Assembly (NCBI GenBank): GCA_963775505.1
Contig: CAVZIL010000008.1
Coordinates: forward strand, 62,001 to 126,000
Direction of reading: 5' to 3'
Source: JAIBJN01 sp963775505
GTDB lineage: Bacteria; Actinomycetota; Thermoleophilia; Gaiellales; Gaiellaceae
Length of the DNA: 64,000 nucleotides
The translations under genes and the position numbers were made by a program. Under the pieces are notes generated by a model. It searched no databases. It saw only the letters and a list, made by a program, of their open reading frames with translations, and had not been told where the DNA came from. The first letter of the stretch is position 1. The number at the start of each line of letters is the position of its first letter. Positions 44,415-53,116 of this stretch are shown one piece after another.

Positions 44415-44743
44415 GGCTCGAGGACGGGCGGATCGCCGTGTCGGCTGGCGCTTGGGTCGACGGCAACGTCCAGTTCGGCTACTGGGTGAAGCGGGAAGCG
44501 CGCGGGCGCGGGGTCGCGACCCGGGCGCTCCGCCTCCTCTCGCGCTGGGCGGTCGCGGAGCTGGGCGCAGCCCGTCTCCAGCTGGTCACCGAACCGGAGA
44601 ACGATGCCTCCCAGCGCGTCGCCGAGAAGGCGGGCTTCCGCCGGGAGGCGCTTCTCCGCGCCTACGTCGACCTGCGGGGCCGGCGTCCGGACGTATACAT
44701 GTACGCCCTGCTCCGCGAGGACCTCGCCGACGAAGTCGGGTAG
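44411..44743 (+). CDS. GNAT acetyltransferase, N-terminally short
   Basis: The 110-aa product contains the second half of a RimJ/RimL-like GNAT domain: GYWVKREARGRGVATRALRLL (acetyl-CoA P-loop), QLVTEPENDASQRVAEKAGFRREALLRAYVDLRGRRPDVYMYALL. The N-terminal 60-80 residues usual for the family, which form the first strands and helices, are missing. Its GTG overlaps the mutase stop (GTGA), so translation is coupled. It may be a remnant or a minimal domain; activity is doubtful. Confidence 0.7.
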   Translation: MRLEDGRIAVSAGAWVDGNVQFGYWVKREARGRGVATRALRLLSRWAVAELGAARLQLVTEPENDASQRVAEKAGFRREALLRAYVDLRGRRPDVYMYALLREDLADEVG

Positions 44744-44861
44744 TCAGCTCACGCGCGCACGCGCGGAGGGGCCGGCCGCGGGCCTCCCTCCGCTGCGATC
44801 GTAACGAGGAAATCCGCATCGGTGGCGCGCGGAATCGTGCCGATTCGGGGCCAACGCGAAG

Positions 44862-44867
44862 TAAGCT
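44862..44867 (+). promoter_or_regulatory. -10 box of the carboxyltransferase gene
   Basis: TAAGCT lies 7 nt before the ATG at 44875, with no ribosome-binding site: a leaderless start. Confidence 0.55.
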
Positions 44868-44874
44868 CCCGCCC

Positions 44875-46446
44875 ATGGCGAAGGCCGAGGATCTCCAGTC
44901 CACCGAGGCGAAGCTGGCGGCGCTCGAACGACTGCGCGACGAGGCGCTCCACTCGGGCGACGAGCGGGCGGTCGCCCGCCAGCGCGAGCGCGGGAAGCTG
45001 CTCGCGCGCGAGCGCCTCGAGAAGCTCCTCGACCCCGGCAGCTTCGTCGAGCTCGACCGCTACGTCCGCCACCGCAACCCGCACTTCGGGATGATGGAGA
45101 AGCGTCCCTGGGGCGATGCAGTCGTCACCGGGTACGGCACGATCTTCGGCCGCAAGGTCTTCGTCTTCTCGCAGGACTTCACGGTCTTCGGCGGCACGCT
45201 CTCGGAGGCCTTCGCCGAGAAGATCTGCAAGGTCATGGACCTCGCGCTCAAGCTCGGCTGCCCGCTGATCGGGATCAACGACTCCGGCGGCGCGCGCATC
45301 CAGGAGGGCGTCGTCTCGCTCGGCGGCTACGCGGAGATCTTCTGGCGCAACGTCCAGGCCTCCGGCGTGATCCCGCAGATCAGCCTGGTCATGGGTCCCT
45401 GCGCGGGCGGGGCCGTCTACTCGCCGGCGATGACGGATTTCGTGCTCATGGTCAAGGAGACCTCGTACATGTTCATTACGGGGCCCGAGGTCGTGAAGAC
45501 CGTGACGGGGGAAGAGGTCACCTTCGAGGAGCTCGGCGGCGCTCTCACCCACGCGACCAAGTCCGGTGTGGCCCACTTCGCCGCCGACGACGAGGAGAGC
45601 TGCCTGGAAGACGCGCGCTATCTCCTCTCGTTCCTGCCCCAGAACAACGTCGACCCGCCGCCCTACTTCGCCCCGGCCGACCCGCCCGACCGCGAGGATC
45701 TCGAGCTCGACGCCCTGATCCCCGATGAGCCGACCAGGGCCTACGACATGCGCGACGTCGTCACGCGCGTCGTCGACGACGGCGAGTTCCTCGAGGTCCA
45801 CCAGCTCTGGGCCGAGAACATCGTCTGCGGCCTCGCGCGCCTCGGCGGGCATCCGGTCGGAATCATCGGCAACAACCCGAAGGCGCTCGCGGGAACGCTC
45901 GACATCGACTCCTCGGTGAAGGCCGCCCGCTTCGTCCGCACCTGCGACGCGTTCAACATCCCCCTCGTCACCTTCGTGGACGTGCCCGGGTTCCTGCCCG
46001 GGACGGCGCAGGAGTGGGGCGGGATCATCCGCCACGGCGCCAAGCTTCTCTACGCGTACTCCGAGGCGACCGTGCCGAAGATCGCGCTCATCACCCGCAA
46101 GGCCTACGGCGGCGCCTACGACGTCATGAGCTCGAAGCACATCCGCGCCGACTTCAACTTCGCGTGGCCGACCGCCGAGGTCGCCGTCATGGGCCCGGAG
46201 GGCGCGGTCAACATCGTCTTCCGGAAGGAGCTCGAGGAGGCGGACGACCCCGAGGCTCGCCGCGCGGAGCTGATCGCCGACTACAAGACGCAGTTCGCCA
46301 ACCCGTACACGGCCGCCGAGCGCGGCTACGTCGACGACGTGATCGAGCCCAGGCGCACGCGCCCGGTGCTCTGCAACGCCCTGGAGACCGCGCTCACGAA
46401 GCGCGAGAAGCGACCGCCGCGGAAGCACGGCAACATTCCGCTCTGA
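44875..46446 (+). CDS. Acyl-CoA (propionyl-CoA) carboxylase beta subunit
   Basis: The 523-aa product is a biotin-dependent carboxyltransferase with both crotonase-like halves. Landmarks are ERLEKLLDPGSFVELDRYVRHR, FSQDFTVFGGTLSEAFAEKICKVMD, GINDSGGARIQEGVVSLGGYAEIFWRNVQASGVIPQISLVMGPCAGGAVYSPAMTDF, VTFVDVPGFLPGTAQEWGGIIRHGAKLLYAYSEATVPKIALITRKAYGGAYDVM and AWPTAEVAVMGPEGAVNI. It moves CO2 from biotin to an acyl-CoA, most likely propionyl-CoA, making methylmalonyl-CoA for the mutase at 42831. The biotin carboxylase/BCCP partner is at 55915. Start 44875 follows a TAAGCT -10 box by 7 nt. Confidence 0.9.
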   Translation: MAKAEDLQSTEAKLAALERLRDEALHSGDERAVARQRERGKLLARERLEKLLDPGSFVELDRYVRHRNPHFGMMEKRPWGDAVVTGYGTIFGRKVFVFSQDFTVFGGTLSEAFAEKICKVMDLALKLGCPLIGINDSGGARIQEGVVSLGGYAEIFWRNVQASGVIPQISLVMGPCAGGAVYSPAMTDFVLMVKETSYMFITGPEVVKTVTGEEVTFEELGGALTHATKSGVAHFAADDEESCLEDARYLLSFLPQNNVDPPPYFAPADPPDREDLELDALIPDEPTRAYDMRDVVTRVVDDGEFLEVHQLWAENIVCGLARLGGHPVGIIGNNPKALAGTLDIDSSVKAARFVRTCDAFNIPLVTFVDVPGFLPGTAQEWGGIIRHGAKLLYAYSEATVPKIALITRKAYGGAYDVMSSKHIRADFNFAWPTAEVAVMGPEGAVNIVFRKELEEADDPEARRAELIADYKTQFANPYTAAERGYVDDVIEPRRTRPVLCNALETALTKREKRPPRKHGNIPL

Positions 46447-46530
46447 CCTGTCGATCTGCGCCCGACCCGTTCGTCGTCACAATGAACGCGGCGAATACGG
46501 CGCCGCAGCGACAACGGGAGGTTCGAGGTC

Positions 46531-46926
46531 ATGAAGTACATGCTGGCGCTCTTCGGCGACGAGAGCCGGTGGGCCGAGCGCTCGCCGGAGCAGATCGCGG
46601 CGGCCATGAAGCAGTGGGACGCCTTCACGCAGGGGGCGATCGACGCGGGCGTGCACGTCGGCGGCGAGGGTCTCCAGCCGAGCGCGACCGCGACGACGAT
46701 CCGGATCCAGGAGAGCGGCGAGCCCATCGTCTCGGACGGCCCCTTCGCCGAGACGAAGGAGCAGCTCGGCGGCTACTACCTGCTCGACTGCGAGGATCTC
46801 GACGACGCGATCGCCTGGGCGAAGAAGATCCCGATGCCCGGGGGAACCGTGGAGGTGCGGCCGGTGATGGACTACGAGGCCGCCGGCTCGGCTCTCCACG
46901 CCAACGAGTCGGAGGCCCGGAAGTAA
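46531..46926 (+). CDS. YCII/DGPF-domain protein linked to an ECF42 sigma factor
   Basis: The 131-aa product has the DGPF motif in GEPIVSDGPFAETKEQLGGYYLLDCEDLDDAIAWAKKIP and an N-terminal KYMLALFGDE strand, typical of the DGPF subgroup of YCII proteins. These genes are routinely paired with ECF42 sigma factors, as here, and are the best-known members of such regulons. A GGGAGG sequence is upstream. Its stop codon (TAA, 46924-46926) coincides with the proposed start of the sigma factor gene. Confidence 0.88.
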   Translation: MKYMLALFGDESRWAERSPEQIAAAMKQWDAFTQGAIDAGVHVGGEGLQPSATATTIRIQESGEPIVSDGPFAETKEQLGGYYLLDCEDLDDAIAWAKKIPMPGGTVEVRPVMDYEAAGSALHANESEARK

Positions 46927-48161
46927 GCGTCCCGGCAGAGGCCGTCGACCGCCTGTTCCGCGAAGAGTCGGGGCGGGCGGTCGCGGCGCTCATCCGCGTG
47001 CTCGGCGACTTCGACCTCGCCGAGGAGGCGGTGCAGGATGCGTTCCTCGTCGCGCTCGAGGTGTGGCCGGAGCGCGGGCTGCCCCGGAACCCCGGGGCCT
47101 GGATCACCACGACCGCCAGGAACAAGGCGATCGACCGCATCAGGCGCGCGCGGCGCCTGGAGGAGAAGGTCAGGGAGCTGGAGGCGCTCGGCCCCCCGGC
47201 CGGCGAGGAGGAAGAGATCGAGGACAGCTCCATCCCCGACGACCGCCTGCGGCTGATCTTCACCTGCTGCCACCCGGCCCTCGCGCCGGAGGCGCGGGTC
47301 GCGCTGACCCTGCGCACGCTCGGCGGGCTCCAGACGCCGGAGATCGCGCGCGCGTTCGTCACGACGGAACAGGCGATGCAGCAGCGGCTCGTCCGGGCGA
47401 AGCGGAAGATCCGCGACGCCCGCATCCCGTACGTCGTCCCGCCCGACCACGAGCTGCCCGACCGGCTGGGCTCGGTGCTGGCAGCCCTCTACCTCATCTT
47501 CAACGAGGGCTACGCGGCGACGTCCGACGAGGCGCTCGTGCGGCACGAGCTCTGTGCCGAGGCAATCCGGTTGACCCGCGACCTCCGCGGGCTCATGCCG
47601 GACGAGCCCGAGGTGGCGGGCCTGCTCGCGCTCATGCTGCTCCAGAACTCCCGCCGCGATGCCCGCACCGGGCCCGACGGAGAGCTCGTGCTCCTCGGGG
47701 AGCAGGACCGCTCGCTCTGGCGCCGGGACGAGATCGCGGAGGGTATCGAGCTCGTCGCGCGCCTGCCTCCGGGAACCTACGCGCTGCAAGCGGCGATCGC
47801 AGCCGAGCACGCCCGCGCCGCCACCTCGGCGGCGACCGACTGGGAGCGGATCGCCGCCCTCTACGGGCTCCTCGCCCAGCTCACGCGGAGCCCGGTCGTG
47901 GAGCTGAACCGCGCCGTGGCGGTCGCCGAAGCCGAGGGCGAGGAGCGCGGCCTCGAGCTGATGGAGCCGCTCGACGACGAGCTCGACGGCTATCAGTTTC
48001 TCCATTCGGCGCGCGCCGACCTGCTTCGTCGCCTGGGCCGCGACGCAGAGGCCGCGGCTGCCTATGCTCGGGCTCTGGAGCTCGCCCGCCAGCCCGCCGA
48101 GCGCGCGTTTCTCGAGCGCCGGCTCGAGGAGGTCACGGGACGACCCACTCGAGGTCTTTGA
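46923..48161 (+). CDS. ECF42-type sigma factor with TPR-like C-terminal extension
   Basis: The 412-aa product has sigma region 2 (DRLFREESGRAVAALIRVLGDFDLAEEAVQDAFLVALEVWP...GAWITTTARNKAIDRIRR), region 4 (RVALTLRTLGGLQTPEIARAFVTTEQAMQQRLVRAKRKI) and the 200-residue extension of group ECF42 (YLIFNEGYAATS, LRGLMPDEPEVAGLLALMLL, AAIAAEHA). No anti-sigma gene is present, as expected for the group. There is no ATG, GTG or TTG before region 2 in this frame: the codon where a GTGA overlap start would sit is GTA (46923). The coordinates assume that position. Confidence 0.85.
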   Translation, partial: VSVPAEAVDRLFREESGRAVAALIRVLGDFDLAEEAVQDAFLVALEVWPERGLPRNPGAWITTTARNKAIDRIRRARRLEEKVRELEALGPPAGEEEEIEDSSIPDDRLRLIFTCCHPALAPEARVALTLRTLGGLQTPEIARAFVTTEQAMQQRLVRAKRKIRDARIPYVVPPDHELPDRLGSVLAALYLIFNEGYAATSDEALVRHELCAEAIRLTRDLRGLMPDEPEVAGLLALMLLQNSRRDARTGPDGELVLLGEQDRSLWRRDEIAEGIELVARLPPGTYALQAAIAAEHARAATSAATDWERIAALYGLLAQLTRSPVVELNRAVAVAEAEGEERGLELMEPLDDELDGYQFLHSARADLLRRLGRDAEAAAAYARALELARQPAERAFLERRLEEVTGRPTRGL

Positions 48162-49962
48162 CCGCGAGCGGCAGCGTCACGATCTCGCCGGAGAGCGGGG
48201 CCACGATGAGGATCTCGCTCGGAGTCGCCACGGCGGCGATGAGCTCGCCGCCCGGCGCCCAAGCCACCGCCTGCCCGTTCGGGAAGGTGAGCGCGCGGCG
48301 GCCTCCGCTGTCGAAGAAGACGACGCCCCGCTCGGTGCGGGCGGCGACCATCCCGGTCGCGCTCACGCGGAGGCCTTCGATCGTCTCGGCCGTGAGCGAC
48401 GGGGAGAAGACCAGCCCGTCGGTCGTCATGAGCGCGACAATCGCGCTCCCCCCGGAGCGCACGACGGCCCAGAAGCGCTCGTCGTCCACCCAGGCGACCT
48501 CCTCGAGGGTGCTCGGGCGCCCGAGCATCTTGCCGACGTTGCCGCGCGACAAGAGGCGCCGTGAACCCCTGTCCGGCCATGACGCTTGGTAGAGCGAGCC
48601 GTCGCGCACGAATGTCAGCCCTCCGTCGGGCATCCACGCCGGCGCACAGGCGCCCGGGTAGCGCGCTCTCAGGCTCGAATGGTAGAACCATTCGAGTGCA
48701 CCTTGATGGCAAAGGGCCGACTCGATCCGGCCCGGTCGTGGAACGGGGCTCCCGGGCAAGACGGACCCGCTGGCGTCCAGCGCGAATCGGCACGGGTTGG
48801 GCAGGCCTGGCGGCCGCTCCGCCCACGTGAGGTCGGGGAACTGGAGCGCGCGCAGGGTGCAGCCTGTCCAGGGTCCCTGAGTGACGAAGAGCCGGCCGGT
48901 TGCGCCGGCCTCGCCGACCCATTCGCGGGCCTCGTCAGCGCTCGCGAACGCCGGCGGCCTGGCCTCGCCGCGCCAGGCGAGGTCGTGCGCGTCGAGATCG
49001 AGCTCCAGCTCCGGTGGGCCAGGAGCGCCCGGACGGTAGACGAAGACGCCTCCGTCCGCGGCGATCGCGACCCACCGCTCGTCGGGCGACCAGGCTAGCG
49101 CGCGGTAGCCGACGATCCGGGGTGTATTCACCTCGCGGCCGGACTCGATCATGACGAAGTCCGCGTCGCGGCCGCCGGTCGACCTCGCAGCGGCGTAGCG
49201 TCCGCCGGGACTGGTGCGAAGCTCCGAGAACCCACCAGGGCCGTCGAAGGTGAACGCATCCAGCTCGCGGCCGTGGTAGATCGCGAGCATGTCCATCCGG
49301 CCCTCGGGCCCGTCCGCCGAGAGAATGGCGGCGAGGCGCCGCCCGTCGAGCCAGGCGGCCTCGCGGACCCGGAAACGGTCGTATCGGGTGGCCAGCTCAT
49401 CGAGCGGGAGTGTTCGCAGCGCCCGCACGAGGTCTCGCTGCGAGAGGACGACACCGCCGGAGGGCCACTCCCGCACGGCCCCGTCCGAGAAGTAGGTCAG
49501 CGTCCCGTTCGGGTGCCAGGCAGGCGCCGTGCCCGGGAACGGACTGCCCTCCGGCCCGCGGTCGGTCGACACCTGAATCGTGCCGTTCTCGGACTGGAAG
49601 AGCTTGCCGATCAGCGGGTCGGACTGGGGATCCCAGCCGGACCCCTCGCCCGAGACGCGGCGGCCGTTGGCCGAGAGGGCGAAGCGGCACTCGTCCCAGT
49701 TGGGCGCCTCGGTGGGCGTCTGCCTGGGCAGCTCGATCGCCTGCAGCTCGCAGCTCGCGTCCGTGTAGTAGAGCGTGCCGCCGAGCTCGTCTGCGAGAGG
49801 CACGTAGTTCGCCGGCCCCTCCGGCTGGGTCGTGGACACAGACGGGGGCGCGGGCTCCGGGCCCGCGCGGGGTGAGCCGTCGTCTGTGAGCGCGTCGAAG
49901 CCGGCCGCGAGTGCGATTCCCGCGACCACCACCACGACGAGCACCGTGACGCCCCGCCGCAT
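48133..49962 (-). CDS. Membrane-anchored or secreted beta-propeller-like protein
   Basis: The 609-aa product has an N-terminal hydrophobic anchor (VTVLVVVVVAGIALAAGF), then a Pro/Ser linker. About 550 residues follow of WD40/TolB-like strands, with repeated aromatic-Pro-Gly turns: APAWHPNGTLTYFSDGAV, LAWSPDERWVAIAADGGVFVYRPG, APAWMPDGGLTFVRDGSL and VAWAPGGELIAAVA. Three or four Cys pairs lie in loops. It probably binds a ligand or partner outside the cell; no enzymatic residues seen. It overlaps the sigma factor gene by 29 nt at their 3' ends. Confidence 0.7.
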   Translation of the reverse strand: MRRGVTVLVVVVVAGIALAAGFDALTDDGSPRAGPEPAPPSVSTTQPEGPANYVPLADELGGTLYYTDASCELQAIELPRQTPTEAPNWDECRFALSANGRRVSGEGSGWDPQSDPLIGKLFQSENGTIQVSTDRGPEGSPFPGTAPAWHPNGTLTYFSDGAVREWPSGGVVLSQRDLVRALRTLPLDELATRYDRFRVREAAWLDGRRLAAILSADGPEGRMDMLAIYHGRELDAFTFDGPGGFSELRTSPGGRYAAARSTGGRDADFVMIESGREVNTPRIVGYRALAWSPDERWVAIAADGGVFVYRPGAPGPPELELDLDAHDLAWRGEARPPAFASADEAREWVGEAGATGRLFVTQGPWTGCTLRALQFPDLTWAERPPGLPNPCRFALDASGSVLPGSPVPRPGRIESALCHQGALEWFYHSSLRARYPGACAPAWMPDGGLTFVRDGSLYQASWPDRGSRRLLSRGNVGKMLGRPSTLEEVAWVDDERFWAVVRSGGSAIVALMTTDGLVFSPSLTAETIEGLRVSATGMVAARTERGVVFFDSGGRRALTFPNGQAVAWAPGGELIAAVATPSEILIVAPLSGEIVTLPLAVKDLEWVVP

Positions 49963-49986
49963 GGAGACGAGGATACGGCCTGAGCG

Positions 49987-51849
49987 CTACGCGCTCTCGG
50001 AAGCGACGAGCTCGAGCCGCGGCTGGTCGAACTCCTCCTTGAACGCCGCGACGACCTCCGGGTCGAACTGCGTGCCCGAGCAGCGCTCCAGCTCGGCCAT
50101 CGCGCGGTCGTGGGAGAGCCGGCCGCGGTAGACCCTGTCGGTGGTCATGGCGTCATAGGCGTCCGCCACGAAGAGGATGCGTGCCCCGAGCGGGATCTCT
50201 CCGGCCGCTCTTCGCTCCGGGTAGCCGTTCCCGTCCCAGCGCTCGTGGTGGTACAGGACCCACGTGGCGACGGGCTCGACGCCGAGCGAGTCGAGCATCC
50301 GGTAGCCGATCTGCGGATGCCGCTCGAGGACGAGGCGCTCGGCCTCGTTCAGCGGGCCGGGCTTGCGGAGGATCTCTTCCGGAATGGCGAGCTTGCCGAG
50401 GTCGTGGAGGCTGCCGGCGAGCCGCGTCAGCTCGATCGCCTCCGAGTCGAGGCCCATCCGCGTCGCAACGCGGGCCGCGAGCTCGCCGACCATGTAGGAG
50501 TGGCTGCCCGTGTAGGCGTCCCGCGCGTCGACGGCGTGCGCGAGGCTGGCAGCGGCGCGCAGGCGGGCGGCGCGGTCGGGGCCCTCCGCGAGGCGGCGCA
50601 GCTCCGCGAGCTCGACGACGTCGGGCCGGTACACGCGGACGGTGTTCTTCCCCTGCTCCTTGGCGAGGTAGAGGGCGCTGTCGGCAACGCGGACGAGCTC
50701 GCTGCGCTCGACGCCGTGCTGCGGATACGTCGCGACGCCGGCCGACATCTTCAGCACCTCGCCGAGATCGACCTCCGTCTCGGCCATCCGCTCGACGATC
50801 GAGCGGGCGATGGAGAAGCCCTCGTGCTCGTCGCGCCGTGGCAGGAGCAGCGCGAACTCGTCGCCGCCGAGACGGAAGGCCTCGCCGCCCTGGCGAAGAC
50901 GGGCTGCCACCTGCGCCAGGACCCTGTCCCCGGTCGGGTGCCCGTACCGGTCGTTGATCTGCTTGAAGTTGTCGATGTCGAGGAGGACGAGAGTCAGGGG
51001 GAAGCCCTCGTCCTGCGCCTTGTCCAGGTCGTGCTGGAGCCGCTCGTGGAAGTGCCGGTGGTTGCCGAGCCCGGTCAGCGGGTCGGTGAGCGCCAGGCGC
51101 ATCGCCTTCAGCGCGCTGTGCACCGAGCGCTGGTAGAGGGCGATGGCGACGAGCGGGCCGACGAGCGCCGTGGCGAGGAAGGGAGACCGCTCCCAGAGGA
51201 CGGCCAGCATGAGGCTGACCGACGCCATGATCGAGAAGGGGACGACCGTCAGGAAGACGGACCGCCGGAGGAGGGGCAGGAAGTGCTCTCCCGACCAGCG
51301 GGAGATGATGCCGGCGGTGAGCAGGATGTTGACCGCGTAGAAAGCTCCGGCGGCCAGCAGGACGTGGAGGAAGAGGCCGCTGACGCCGCCGTGCGAGCCC
51401 GCGAGCACAGTGGCAATGCCTGCCGCTCCGCCCGCGAGCGCGTAGACCGCACTGTTATAGGCGAGCCGGATCGCGGGGCGCCGCTGCACGAGCTCGATCG
51501 TCGCGCAGGCTATGAACCCGATCATGACCGCCGGCGCCCAGCCGTAGACGACCGCCGCCCCGACGATGAAGACGGCCGTCAGCGAGACGCCGTCGGAGGC
51601 GATGCCCTCGATCGGAACGGGATAGGCCTCGACGAAGGTCGCCGCCAGGGCAAGAGCCAGCACGCCGCCCATGACGCCGAGCGTCGGCTGCGAGACGCCG
51701 AAGGAGACGGCGGCGGCGACGAGGGCCGCGCCGGCCGAGAGGGTGACGGGGAGCAGAAGCGGAAGAAGCCGGGCAGTCTCTCTGGAGACTCCCGGCCTCA
51801 CCGCATCACCCGATGCGCTCTCGGACGAGCGAATCGGACGGAGCTTCAC
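49987..51849 (-). CDS. GGDEF and HD-GYP bifunctional c-di-GMP enzyme
   Basis: The 620-aa product has an N-terminal membrane region of about seven helices (residues 25-245), a diguanylate cyclase domain (DPLTGLGNHRHFHERL, LLDIDNFKQINDRYGH, active loop RLGGDEFAL) and an HD-GYP phosphodiesterase domain (SLHDLGKLAIPEEILRKPG, HHERWDGNGYPE, ADAYDAMTTDR). It can in principle make and degrade c-di-GMP; membrane signals would set the balance. Its GTG start has no ribosome-binding site and lies 9 nt after the stop of the 30-aa gene upstream, so translation is probably coupled to it. Confidence 0.92.
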   Translation of the reverse strand: MKLRPIRSSESASGDAVRPGVSRETARLLPLLLPVTLSAGAALVAAAVSFGVSQPTLGVMGGVLALALAATFVEAYPVPIEGIASDGVSLTAVFIVGAAVVYGWAPAVMIGFIACATIELVQRRPAIRLAYNSAVYALAGGAAGIATVLAGSHGGVSGLFLHVLLAAGAFYAVNILLTAGIISRWSGEHFLPLLRRSVFLTVVPFSIMASVSLMLAVLWERSPFLATALVGPLVAIALYQRSVHSALKAMRLALTDPLTGLGNHRHFHERLQHDLDKAQDEGFPLTLVLLDIDNFKQINDRYGHPTGDRVLAQVAARLRQGGEAFRLGGDEFALLLPRRDEHEGFSIARSIVERMAETEVDLGEVLKMSAGVATYPQHGVERSELVRVADSALYLAKEQGKNTVRVYRPDVVELAELRRLAEGPDRAARLRAAASLAHAVDARDAYTGSHSYMVGELAARVATRMGLDSEAIELTRLAGSLHDLGKLAIPEEILRKPGPLNEAERLVLERHPQIGYRMLDSLGVEPVATWVLYHHERWDGNGYPERRAAGEIPLGARILFVADAYDAMTTDRVYRGRLSHDRAMAELERCSGTQFDPEVVAAFKEEFDQPRLELVASESA

Positions 51850-51858
51850 GAGACTGGC

Positions 51859-51951
51859 TTACCAGCGCCAGCCCTCGGCCTCGCCGAGGAACGATGCGAG
51901 GACGGTGGCCGCAACCAGCAGGTAGGCCAGCTTGGACTTCCAGTGCAGCAT
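51859..51951 (-). CDS. 30-aa small protein upstream of the c-di-GMP enzyme
   Basis: The 30-aa peptide begins MLHWKSKLAYLLVAATVLAS and ends FLGEAEGWRW. It has a basic start, one hydrophobic segment of about 12 residues and an aromatic C-terminus, like small inner-membrane proteins. GGGAGAG lies 6 nt before the ATG. It ends 9 nt before the GTG of the GGDEF/HD-GYP gene, which lacks its own ribosome-binding site, so it may act as a coupling leader or as a membrane partner. Too short for most gene finders. Confidence 0.6.
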   Translation of the reverse strand: MLHWKSKLAYLLVAATVLASFLGEAEGWRW

Positions 51952-52061
51952 CTGATCTCTCCCGTGGTATCGGACGCCTGACGTCCCGAAGTATCCGCAG
52001 TGGCACTAAAACGCACATCCCCCGGACGAGGGATTCACCAAAACCCCTGCTCATCCCCCTT
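51952..52061 (-). promoter_or_regulatory. Leader/promoter region of the c-di-GMP operon
   Basis: In the reading direction the sequence holds two copies of GGGGGATG (52059-52052 and 52023-52016), followed by GAGC and TGCG, 36 nt apart. Between them is a small inverted repeat, ATCCCTCGTCCGGGGGAT. Further down is GGACG-TCAGG-CGTCC. It could be operator or RNA structure. No known riboswitch consensus was matched. Confidence 0.35.
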
Positions 52062-53069
52062 TTAGGTGAGCCCGGCCTCGCGGAGCGGCCGACGGGCCCA
52101 GGCGAACCGGTCCGCGTACCACCCGGTGAGGGTCGTCAGCGTCGTCCCCTGCGTGGAGGAGTGCACGAACCAGCCGCCGCCCGCGTAGATGCCCATGTGC
52201 GAGACGTCGGCGGGGCGTGCATCCCTGCCCCGCTCCGAGAAGAAGACGAGGTCGCCGGGCCGGAGCCTCGACCGGCGGATCCGCTCCGACGCGGGCACCT
52301 CCCCGGCCATGGCCGAGGCGGTGCGCCCCCGCAGGACGTCCTGTAGCTGCGGCGCCCCGGGGTAGCTCTCGAGCCGGTAGACGCGCCACGCGAACCCCGA
52401 GCAGTCGAAGCCGCCGCGCGAGGTGACGCCGAACAGAGTCTGCCTCCGCTCCGACGTTCCGCCCCAGACGTACGGGTACCCGACGAAGGAGACCGCTCGG
52501 GTCAGGATCCGCCGCTGCCAGGCGGTCAGCTCGGGGAGGTCGAGCGACCGGGTGCGCTCCCTCACGTCCGGAACCCGCCAGTCGTCGAGCGCGAGGAGCT
52601 CGGCGAAGGAGTAGGCGGCCTCGGCCCGCGTGGCCGGGTCGCGGGGCCTGAGCTCGAGCTCGTCCTTCTCGCTTGGATGATTGTGGCGCAGGCCTAGCAG
52701 GCGGGCGACGACCTCCGCGCCCACGCGCTTCGGCGGCTCGAGGCCGGCAGCGCGTAGCTCGGCCTGGACGTGCCGGGCGGCGCCGCTGAGGCGGGCGGCG
52801 CGGACGAGAGCCCGCTCGAGCACCCGCATGCGGACGATCCGGTCGGGACGCGCGGGCGCCTGCTCGTCGCCGGTGAGAACGGCCATCGCCCTGGCGAGCG
52901 CGCCCGCCGTGAGCGGGCCCTTCGGCCGGAAGGCGTCCACGGACGGGCCCATCAGGCCCTCGCGGACGACGACGCGGATCTGCGGCTGTGCCCACGAGGC
53001 GGCCTGGGCGGCACCCGGCCCGCTCAGAGCGAGCACAGTCAAGAGTGTCCCGAGGACGGCTCGCCTCAC
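52062..53069 (-). CDS. Secreted NlpC/P60 cell-wall hydrolase
   Basis: The 335-aa product has a signal peptide (RAVLGTLLTVLALSGPGAAQA), an N-terminal region with SLH-like helical repeats (about residues 40-180; FRPKGPLTAGALARAMAVLTG, LRPRDPATRAEAAYSFAELL) and a C-terminal NlpC/P60 domain with Cys223 in GGFDCSGFAWRVY, His291 in DVSHMGIYAGG and His303 in WFVHSS. It cuts peptide stems of peptidoglycan. The SLH-like part may anchor it to the wall. GTG start. The small gene at 53117 is divergent. Confidence 0.88.
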   Translation of the reverse strand: MRRAVLGTLLTVLALSGPGAAQAASWAQPQIRVVVREGLMGPSVDAFRPKGPLTAGALARAMAVLTGDEQAPARPDRIVRMRVLERALVRAARLSGAARHVQAELRAAGLEPPKRVGAEVVARLLGLRHNHPSEKDELELRPRDPATRAEAAYSFAELLALDDWRVPDVRERTRSLDLPELTAWQRRILTRAVSFVGYPYVWGGTSERRQTLFGVTSRGGFDCSGFAWRVYRLESYPGAPQLQDVLRGRTASAMAGEVPASERIRRSRLRPGDLVFFSERGRDARPADVSHMGIYAGGGWFVHSSTQGTTLTTLTGWYADRFAWARRPLREAGLT

Positions 53070-53102
53070 CTCCGCTCTATCGTCGGGAGGTCGTTCGCTC
53101 TT

Positions 53103-53108
53103 TAGGCT
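53103..53108 (+). promoter_or_regulatory. -10 box of a leaderless small gene
   Basis: TAGGCT lies 8 nt before the ATG at 53117, and no ribosome-binding site is present. Confidence 0.5.
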
Positions 53109-53116
53109 GTTCCCCC

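Noticed and set aside
51952..52061. c-di-GMP or cobalamin riboswitch before the GGDEF/HD-GYP gene
   Set aside because: Although GCCACTG occurs, the other conserved blocks of the cobalamin aptamer and the GEMM core are missing.
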